NCBI RefSeq assembly: GCF_937891315.1
Contig: NZ_CALAGI010000005.1
Location: forward strand, 1 to 12,018
Origin: an uncultured Amaricoccus sp.
GTDB lineage: Bacteria; Pseudomonadota; Alphaproteobacteria; Rhodobacterales; Rhodobacteraceae
Direction of reading: 5' to 3'
DNA length: 12,018 nt
In this document: positions 6,808 through 12,018 of the stretch, piece by piece
Position numbering within the stretch: position 1 is the first letter of the stretch
How the letters are laid out: each line of letters starts with the position of its first letter
The notes under the pieces: generated by a model
Seen by the model: the letters and a program-made list of their open reading frames with translations, nothing else
Told to the model about the DNA's origin: nothing
Database searches by the model: none
Program-made: the position numbers and the translations under genes

Positions 6808-7967
6808 GCCGACGGATCGACTGCGGCTACGTGCCGCTGCTCGACGCGGCGCCGCTGATCATCGCCGCCGAGATCGGCTTCGCCGCCGAGGAGGGACTCG
6901 CGCTCGTGCTCCAGCGAGAGAGATCCTGGGCCGCGCTGCGGGACCGGCTGATCTGGGGACAATATCAGGCCGCGCCGATGCTCGCGCCCGTGGTGGTCGC
7001 GCAGACGGCGGGACTCGGGCCGGGCGATACCGCGCTCGATGCGCTGATGGTGCTGTCGGTCAATGGCAGTGTCGTCGGGGTGAGGCCGGCGCTCGCCGAG
7101 GCGATGCGCGCGCCATTGATCGACTTTCTCGACGCCGCGGCGATCGGCCGGGCGCTGTTCGGGGTTGCCGAGTCGAGGCTGCGCTTTGGTGTGCCCTTCC
7201 CGTTCTCGATGCATGCCGAGCTGGTTACCTACTGGCTCGACGGAATCGGCGTTTCATCCGCGGTGGAACTGACCACCATTCCGCCGCCGCGCATGGCCGC
7301 GGCGATCGCCGCGGGCGAGATCGATGCCTTTTGCGTTGGGGAACCCTGGGGCAGCGTCGCAGTCGAAGCCGGCGCGGCCGATCTCATCCTGCCGGGCGCG
7401 GCGATCTGGCGTTTCGCGCCTGAAAAGGTGCTGGCGATGACGCGCGCCGGCGTCGAAGCCGCGCCGGACCGCGCCGCGGCGCTGATGCGGGCCTGCTGGC
7501 GTGCCTGCCAGTGGATCGCCAACCCGGCGAATGTCATGACGACCGCCGAGATCATGGGGCGGCCCGAGTATCTGAACGTCCCGCCCGAGATCCTGGAACG
7601 GCCGTTGCGTGGCCGTCTGGTCGTCAATGCCCGCGGGGATGAGCGGGCCGTGCCGCGCTGCGTCGAGTTTTTCGCAGGCGCGGCGACTTTTCCCTGGCGC
7701 AGTCAGGCGACATGGATCGCGGATGCGCTGGCGAGACGTACCGGCGCAGACCGCGCTGCCTTGCGCACGGCCGCGCGATCGGCGTTCCGGTCCGATCTCT
7801 ACCGCGACGTGCTCGGCCCCGCCGGAGCCGATCTCCCCGGCGCCTCGGAAAAACTGGAAGGAGCCTTGACGGTGCCGACGGCGGTCGCCTCGACGCTGGG
7901 CCGGCTGCAACTCGGGTCCGACAGCTTCTTCGATGGCCGGGTATTTGATCCTTCCTTAGGCGACTAG
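6804..7967 (+). CDS. nasS: NasS, cytoplasmic nitrate-sensing partner of NasT
   Basis: A 387-residue NrtA-like substrate-binding protein without any signal peptide (it starts MSRRIDCGYVPLLDAAP), so it stays in the cytoplasm. This is the distinguishing mark of NasS versus NrtA. It shares with the nrtA product of this locus the segments PLIIAAEIGF near the start, the VPFPFSMHAELVTYWLDGIG segment (VFPVSTHNYELRYWLAAGG in NrtA), PPPRMAAAIAAGEIDAFCVG and the following EPWGS, which correspond to the nitrate-binding fold. The start overlaps the nasT stop (ATGA), consistent with stoichiometric production of a NasS-NasT complex. Known family role: it sequesters NasT when nitrate is absent. An alternative reading as an orphan ABC binding protein is unlikely given the missing signal sequence and the nasT coupling. 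Confidence 0.93.
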   Translation: MSRRIDCGYVPLLDAAPLIIAAEIGFAAEEGLALVLQRERSWAALRDRLIWGQYQAAPMLAPVVVAQTAGLGPGDTALDALMVLSVNGSVVGVRPALAEAMRAPLIDFLDAAAIGRALFGVAESRLRFGVPFPFSMHAELVTYWLDGIGVSSAVELTTIPPPRMAAAIAAGEIDAFCVGEPWGSVAVEAGAADLILPGAAIWRFAPEKVLAMTRAGVEAAPDRAAALMRACWRACQWIANPANVMTTAEIMGRPEYLNVPPEILERPLRGRLVVNARGDERAVPRCVEFFAGAATFPWRSQATWIADALARRTGADRAALRTAARSAFRSDLYRDVLGPAGADLPGASEKLEGALTVPTAVASTLGRLQLGSDSFFDGRVFDPSLGD

Positions 7968-8008
7968 CGCGGAACTCTGCGCATTCACTGAGCATCGGTT
8001 TGAATTCG

Positions 8009-8045
8009 CTTCGCTGGCACCAAAAAACTTCTTGCGGGTGCGAAG
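8009..8045 (+). repeat. Imperfect inverted repeat in the nasS-nrtA gap
   Basis: CTTCGC (8009-8014) pairs with GCGAAG (8040-8045), and ACC (8019-8021) with GGT (8037-8039), leaving a TGGC bulge and a loop containing A6. It lies between nasS and P1. There is no T-run on the + strand, so it is a poor terminator. It may be a transcript-processing structure, an operator, or chance. Confidence 0.25.
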
Positions 8046-8069
8046 GGGCGCGCGCAGAAGTCGGATGAC

Positions 8070-8085
8070 GGCTCAATGGCGAGCC
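8070..8085 (+). promoter_or_regulatory. ANTAR (NasT) hairpin P1 in the nrtA leader
   Basis: GGCTC (8070-8074) and GAGCC (8081-8085) form a perfect 5-bp stem closing the hexaloop AATGGC, with A at position 1 and G at position 4, the signature of hairpins bound by ANTAR proteins. nasT lies 1.3 kb upstream. Confidence 0.78.
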
Positions 8086-8115
8086 TCAAGAGATCTGCTC
8101 CGATGACGGGGCACG

Positions 8116-8131
8116 CAGGCAAGGCCGCCTG
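8116..8131 (+). promoter_or_regulatory. ANTAR (NasT) hairpin P2 in the nrtA leader
   Basis: CAGGC (8116-8120) and GCCTG (8127-8131) form a perfect 5-bp stem around the hexaloop AAGGCC (A at position 1, G at position 4), 30 nt after P1. From 8124 onward its loop and 3' arm are also the start of the terminator's 5' arm, so P2 and the terminator exclude each other. Confidence 0.78.
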
Positions 8132-8170
8132 ATCCACGCGCGAACCGCGCGTCAGGATCGGCGGCTTTTT
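8124..8170 (+). terminator. Leader terminator (attenuator) upstream of nrtA
   Basis: GCCGCC (8124-8129) pairs with GGCGGC (8160-8165). After a bulged T, GATCC (8131-8135) pairs with GGATC (8155-8159), and ACGCGC (8136-8141) pairs with GCGCGT (8147-8152) past a CA bulge, with loop GAACC. That gives 17 pairs followed directly by TTTTT (8166-8170), then CGTTTC. It ends 64 nt before the nrtA ATG and has no other gene to terminate except read-through from nasS. With P1 and P2 it forms an antitermination switch: NasT holding P2 should prevent this stem. Confidence 0.85.
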
Positions 8171-8234
8171 CGTTTCCAAGGCCTCGGCTTTCCGACGTTC
8201 GGGAGGCCAGCTCCACAGCCATCACAGGACAGCC

Positions 8235-9599
8235 ATGTCGCGCCATCTCCTTCTCGCGGGTTCCGCCCTCGGACTGTTTTTCTCCGCCGCTCACGCCGAG
8301 GTGCTGGCCGTCGAGAAGGACGAGCTGACGCTGGGTTTCATCAAGCTCACCGACATGGCGCCCCTCGCCATCGCGGCGGAAAAGGGCTTCTTCGAGGACG
8401 AGGGGCTCTATGTCACGCTGGAGCCTCAGGCCAACTGGAAGGTTCTGCTCGACCGGGTGATCTCGGGCGAGCTCGATGGCGCCCACATGCTGGCCGGCCA
8501 GCCCCTGGCGGCGACCATCGGCTACGGCACCAAGGCGCATATCGTCACACCCTTTTCCATGGACCTGAACGGCAACGCCATCACCGTGTCCAACGCGGTC
8601 TGGGAGGCGATGAAGCCGGGAATCGCGACCGGTCCCGACGGCAAGCCGATTCATCCGATCTCGGCCACCGCGTTGAAGCCGGTGATCGAGGCGGCGCGGG
8701 CGGAGGGCAAGGCCTTCGGCATGGGCATGGTCTTTCCGGTCTCCACCCACAACTACGAGCTGCGCTACTGGCTGGCCGCGGGCGGGATCGAGCCGGGCTT
8801 CTATTCCCCTGATGACACCTCCGGTCAGATCGACGCGGATCTGCTCATCTCCGTCACGCCACCGCCGCAGATGCCCGCCACCCTCGAGGCGGGCACGATT
8901 TCCGGCTATTCGGTGGGAGAGCCGTGGAACCAGGCGGCGGTGTTCAAGGGCATCGGCGTGCCGGTCATCACCGACACGCAGATCTTCGCGAACAACCCCG
9001 AAAAGGTCTTCGGCTTGACCGAGGCTTTCGTCGAGGCGAACCCGAACACCACACTGGCGCTGACCAAGGCGCTGATCCGCGCGGTCGAGTGGCTCGACGC
9101 CGACAACGGTGCCAACCGGGCGGAGGCGGTGGAGATCCTGTCGCGCTCCGAATATGTCGGCGCGGACGAGGAGGTCATCGCCAATTCGATGACCGGCACC
9201 TTCGAATTCGAAAAGGGCGACAAGCGGCCCGCCGCGGATTTCAACATCTTCTTCCGCGAGAACGCGAGCTATCCGTTCTATTCGGACGCGGTCTGGACGC
9301 TGACCCAGATGCGCCGCTGGGGCCAGATCCCCGAGGGCCGGACGGACGCCTGGTACGACGAGACGGCGAAGTCGGTCTACAAGCCGGAAATCTACGAGCA
9401 GGCCGCCAGGATGCTCGTAGAGGAAGGCCTGGCCCGGGCCGATGACTTCCCCTTCGGAACCGACGGCTACAAGCCCCCGAGCGCGGCCTTCATCGACGGC
9501 GTCGAATACGACGGTCGCGGCCCCAACGCCTATCTCGAAAAGCTGTCGATCGGGCTGAAGGACGGCCAGACCGTCACCAACGCCGGCGTGCGGGGCTGA
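8235..9599 (+). CDS. nrtA: NrtA, periplasmic nitrate-binding protein of the ABC transporter
   Basis: Substrate-binding component for nitrate uptake, 454 residues, as usual for NrtA/NasF. A Sec signal peptide is clear: MSRHLLLAGSALGLFFSAAHA, cleaved after A21. There is no lipobox cysteine, so it should be a soluble periplasmic protein rather than a lipoprotein as in cyanobacteria. Family segments include LGFIKLTDMAPLAIAAEKGF, MLAGQPLAATIGYG, the VFPVSTHNYELRYWLAAGG stretch, TPPPQMPATLEAG, YSVGEPWNQ and NNPEKVFGLT. The ATG follows AGGA at 8226-8229. It is first of the nrtABC group and separated from nasS by an ANTAR-type leader, so its expression is probably induced by nitrate through NasT. Cyanate- or taurine-type binding proteins are less likely given these NrtA segments. 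Confidence 0.95.
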   Translation: MSRHLLLAGSALGLFFSAAHAEVLAVEKDELTLGFIKLTDMAPLAIAAEKGFFEDEGLYVTLEPQANWKVLLDRVISGELDGAHMLAGQPLAATIGYGTKAHIVTPFSMDLNGNAITVSNAVWEAMKPGIATGPDGKPIHPISATALKPVIEAARAEGKAFGMGMVFPVSTHNYELRYWLAAGGIEPGFYSPDDTSGQIDADLLISVTPPPQMPATLEAGTISGYSVGEPWNQAAVFKGIGVPVITDTQIFANNPEKVFGLTEAFVEANPNTTLALTKALIRAVEWLDADNGANRAEAVEILSRSEYVGADEEVIANSMTGTFEFEKGDKRPAADFNIFFRENASYPFYSDAVWTLTQMRRWGQIPEGRTDAWYDETAKSVYKPEIYEQAARMLVEEGLARADDFPFGTDGYKPPSAAFIDGVEYDGRGPNAYLEKLSIGLKDGQTVTNAGVRG

Positions 9600-9609
9600 G
9601 GAGAAACCG

Positions 9610-10683
9610 ATGACCATGACCCTCGACGCCGATCTTGTCGCCGAGGCGCGCCGTGCCCGGCGCGTCGCCCGCGCCGCGCGGATTGCTCGCACCCTCGATA
9701 CCGTCGGTCTGGGCTTTCTGTCGCCGCTGGCCAAGGCCGCGGCCGGCGACGATCCGTCCGGCAATATCAAGAGCTTCGCCCGCCTCGTTGGCATCCCGCT
9801 TTTCGCGATCGCCGCCTTTCTCGTCGCCTGGGGCGTGCTGGCGCCCCCGGTGCAGACCTCGCTCGGCGCCCTGCCGGGACCGGCCGCGGTCTGGGAGCAG
9901 GCCGTCGTCCTGCATGAGGACTACGTCCGCGAGGGCGAGAAGCGCGCCGCCTTCTACGAACGCCAGGACAAGCGCAATGCCGAACTCACCGCCGCCGGGC
10001 GGGCCGACGAGGTGAAGGTCCGCGACTATACCGGCAAGCCCACCTTCTACGCCCAGATCTGGACCTCGATCCGGACGGTGCTCTTCGGTTTTGCCATCGC
10101 CACCTTCATCGCCGTGCCGGTGGGAATAGTCAGTGGCCTGTCGCCTTCGGTGAACCTCGGACTGACCCCGCTCATCCAGATCTTCAAGCCGGTCTCGCCG
10201 CTCGCCTGGCTGCCCATCGTCACCATGGTGGTCTCCGCCGTCTACAGGTCCGAGAATCCCGCGTTCTCCAAGAGCTTCCTCGTCTCGGCGATCACTGTGA
10301 CGCTCTGCTCGCTGTGGCCGACGCTCATCAACACCGGCCTCGGGGTCGCCTCGATCGACAAGGACCTGCTGAACGTCAGCCGGGTGCTGAGGCTCTCGAC
10401 CTGGACCAAGATCACCAAGCTGGTGCTGCCCTCGGCGCTGCCGCTGATCTTCACCGGCCTGCGCCTGTCGCTCGGCGTCGGCTGGATGGTGCTGATCGCG
10501 GCCGAGATGCTGGCGCAGAACCCGGGCCTCGGCAAGTTCGTCTGGGACGAGTTCCAGAACGGGTCGTCCGATAGCCTCGCCCGCATCATGGTCGCGGTGC
10601 TGACCATCGGCATCATCGGCTTCCTTCTCGACCGGATCATGTTCGCGATCCAGTCGGCGGTCTCCATCACAGCGGAGAGGTAG
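9610..10683 (+). CDS. nrtB: NrtB, nitrate ABC transporter permease
   Basis: Inner-membrane channel subunit of the nitrate importer, 357 residues. It has an Arg-rich cytoplasmic N-terminus (1-50) and a first membrane helix at about 57-80. A long periplasmic stretch (81-150) is rich in charged residues (LHEDYVREGEKRAAFYERQD). Further helices lie near 155-177, 185-212, 222-246, 275-300 and 325-348. The cytoplasmic loop LPSALPLIFTGLRLSLG (about 274-290) is the EAA motif that docks the ATPase, followed by AAEML and the C-terminal helix typical of the NrtB/SsuC/TauC permeases. It starts 10 nt after the nrtA stop with AGGAG (9599-9603) overlapping that stop, so it is co-transcribed with nrtA. Confidence 0.94.
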   Translation: MTMTLDADLVAEARRARRVARAARIARTLDTVGLGFLSPLAKAAAGDDPSGNIKSFARLVGIPLFAIAAFLVAWGVLAPPVQTSLGALPGPAAVWEQAVVLHEDYVREGEKRAAFYERQDKRNAELTAAGRADEVKVRDYTGKPTFYAQIWTSIRTVLFGFAIATFIAVPVGIVSGLSPSVNLGLTPLIQIFKPVSPLAWLPIVTMVVSAVYRSENPAFSKSFLVSAITVTLCSLWPTLINTGLGVASIDKDLLNVSRVLRLSTWTKITKLVLPSALPLIFTGLRLSLGVGWMVLIAAEMLAQNPGLGKFVWDEFQNGSSDSLARIMVAVLTIGIIGFLLDRIMFAIQSAVSITAER

Positions 10684-10690
10684 GTACCCC

Positions 10691-11752
10691 ATGGCGATCC
10701 TCGAACTCAGAAACGTCACCAAGAGCCACGGCCACGGACACCCGCCGATCCTGAAGGACATCAGCCTCTCGATCGAATCCGGGCAGTTCGTGGCGATCCT
10801 CGGCTTCTCGGGCACCGGGAAGACCACGCTCATCAATCTCGTCGCGGGCCTCGCCACCCCCGACACCGGCTCGGTCACCTTCAAGGGAGCGCCGATCGCC
10901 GAACCCTCTCCGGAGCGCGCGCTGGTCTTTCAGTCCTACGCGCTGATGCCCTGGCTCTCGGTCGCCGACAACATCGGCCTCGCCGTCGACGCCGTGCACA
11001 AGGGCAGGTCGCGGGCCGAGCGCGCGGTCATCACCGACCGCTACATCGCGATGGTGGGTCTCGACCACGCCCGCGACCGCAGGCCTCCCGAATTGTCGGG
11101 CGGCATGCGTCAGCGCGTCTCGGTCGCCCGCGCGCTGGCCATGGAGCCCGAGATGCTTCTCATGGACGAGCCGCTCTCGGCGCTGGACGCGCTGACCCGG
11201 GCAAATCTCGCCGACGAGATCGAACGGATCTGGGAAGCGGAATGCCGTACCGTGCTGATGATCACCAACGACGTGGACGAGGCGCTGATCCTCGCCGACC
11301 GCGTGCTGGTTCTGAATCCGGACGGCACCATGGGTCCGGATGTGAAGGTCACCCTGACGCGGCCCCGCGACCGAATGGCGTTGAACGAGAACCCGGTCTT
11401 CAAGGGCCTGCGTACGCAGATCACCCAGTATCTGATGGACGTCGGCATCGCCGCCAAGGCGCCCTCGGTGCGCCAGCTGCCGGTGGTGACGCCGCGCCAC
11501 GCGCTGCCCCCGGCCTACGCCAGGGCGGCGCAGGTGGTGACGGACGAGCGCTACCTGCAATTCTCGCAGCTCTACAAGACCTACGCCACGCCCAAGGGTC
11601 CGCTGACGGTTGTCCGCGATTTCAACCTGACCATGCGGCGCGGCGAATTCATCTCGGTGATCGGGCATTCCGGCTGCGGCAAGTCCACGGTCCTGACCAT
11701 GGCGGCCGGGCTCAACGGCATTTCCTCCGGCGCGGTCGTGCTCGACGGCCGG
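10691..11752 (+). CDS. nrtC: Nitrate transporter ATPase (tandem ABC), truncated at a junction
   Basis: ATPase subunit beginning 7 nt after nrtB. The first ABC domain is complete: Walker A GFSGTGKTT (38-46), Q-loop VFQSYALMPW, signature ELSGGMRQR (134-142), Walker B MLLMDEPLSALD (155-166). The switch position reads ITNDVDEA, Asn in place of the usual His, which I recall from NrtC-type domains. After a linker (about 235-285) a second ABC domain starts (LYKTYATPKGPLTVV) with Walker A GHSGCGKST (325-333) and stops resembling the family after VVLDGR (349-354). About 200 further residues with a second Q-loop, signature and Walker B are missing. The frame stays open to the window end, but the remainder is Arg-rich out-of-frame translation of another gene. 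Without the second site the product would probably be inactive. Confidence 0.85.
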
Positions 11753-11756
11753 CTAC
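11744..11756. other. Junction between nrtC and an unrelated gene
   Basis: Up to the Asp-Gly-Arg of nrtC (11744-11752) the frame is a standard ABC domain. From Gly-Tyr-Phe (11751-11759), one frame over, it is a standard nucleotidyltransferase tail. The switch happens within about ten bases around CGACGGCCGG, a GC-rich string that could give short overlap in either parent. There is no insertion sequence, target duplication or inverted repeat at the point. It could be a deletion join or an assembly chimera near a contig end. Confidence 0.7.
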
Positions 11757-12018
11757 TTCGCCGAGCACTCGACGCCGCTGCGCTATCTGGAGTCGAGCAT
11801 CGACCTCCTGTCGGGCGCGCCGCTCCGTCATCCGCCCGCGCCCCTGCGCGGCGTCGACGTCACCGCCGTGATCGACCCCAGCGCGACGATCGTCGAGCCC
11901 GTGCGCATCGGCCCGGGCGCGGTGATCGGCGCGGGTGCCACCGTCGGGCCGCATGCCGTCGTCGGCACCAACGCCACCGTCGAGCCCGGCGCGCACCTCA
12001 CGCGCACCGTGGTCTGGG
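11748..12018 (+). CDS. Sugar nucleotidyltransferase / hexapeptide-repeat protein, 5'-truncated and cut by window end
   Basis: In the +1 frame relative to nrtC, from about 11748, the translation reads AGYFAEHSTPLRYLESSIDL, the pattern at the end of the catalytic domain of NDP-sugar pyrophosphorylases (where others have DIGTPERYL). It continues into hexapeptide repeats of a left-handed beta-helix (VIDPSATI, PVRIGPGAVIGAGATVG, PHAVVGTNATV). This matches mannose-1-phosphate guanylyltransferase or glucose-1-phosphate nucleotidyl-transferase C-termini; the exact sugar cannot be told. There is no start codon or N-terminal half; it begins abruptly inside the nrtC frame. It is not functionally related to nitrate assimilation. 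Confidence 0.75.

Noticed and set aside
8015..8035. TGGCACC...TTGC before nrtA as a sigma-54 promoter
   Set aside because: There are 16 bases between GG and GC, far from the fixed 10, so it does not fit.
8073..9794. Minus-strand open frame of 573 codons opposite nrtA
   Set aside because: Low-complexity Arg/Gly/Asp-rich antisense of nrtA; the + frame has a signal peptide and NrtA motifs. A similar shadow opposite nrtB and nrtC (9574-10884) is rejected likewise.

Overview
The window is GC-rich throughout, and its codon use and gene content suggest an alphaproteobacterium of the Rhodobacteraceae type; that placement is inferred from protein style, not from a marker gene. Most of it (about 1780-11752, + strand) is an assimilatory nitrate locus.

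Layout: 1-583 has no convincing gene, only one clean 8-bp inverted repeat. 584-1266 (minus strand) carries two small overlapping genes of unknown function. 1374-1728 (minus strand) is a decayed tyrosine-integrase C-terminus, so this edge looks like the remnant of an integrated element. Next come a structured leader (1780-1872) and a 1391-residue fusion protein (1893-6068) that joins a NasA-type molybdopterin nitrate reductase to a CysJ-type FMN/FAD/NADPH reductase. After it lie nasT (GTG start, 6229) and nasS (ATGA overlap), a second structured leader (8070-8170), then nrtA, nrtB and a tandem-ABC nrtC. nrtC stops matching its family at about 11750, where the sequence switches in another frame to the C-terminal half of a hexapeptide-repeat sugar nucleotidyltransferase. 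That switch is either a rearrangement or an assembly chimera.

How it works together: NrtA binds nitrate in the periplasm, NrtB and NrtC import it, and the fusion reductase converts it to nitrite with electrons that probably come from NADPH. No nitrite reductase gene is present. NasS (cytoplasmic nitrate sensor) and NasT (ANTAR-domain RNA-binding antiterminator) are the expected regulators.

The most informative observation is regulatory RNA. Upstream of nrtA there are two hairpins, each with a six-base loop having A at position 1 and G at position 4, separated by 30 nt. The second overlaps the 5' arm of a 17-bp terminator stem followed by U5, which is the known ANTAR antitermination architecture. 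Upstream of nasA there is a second candidate with the same geometry (29-nt linker). Its competing stem lacks a U-run and ends 8 nt before the Shine-Dalgarno, so its output may differ.
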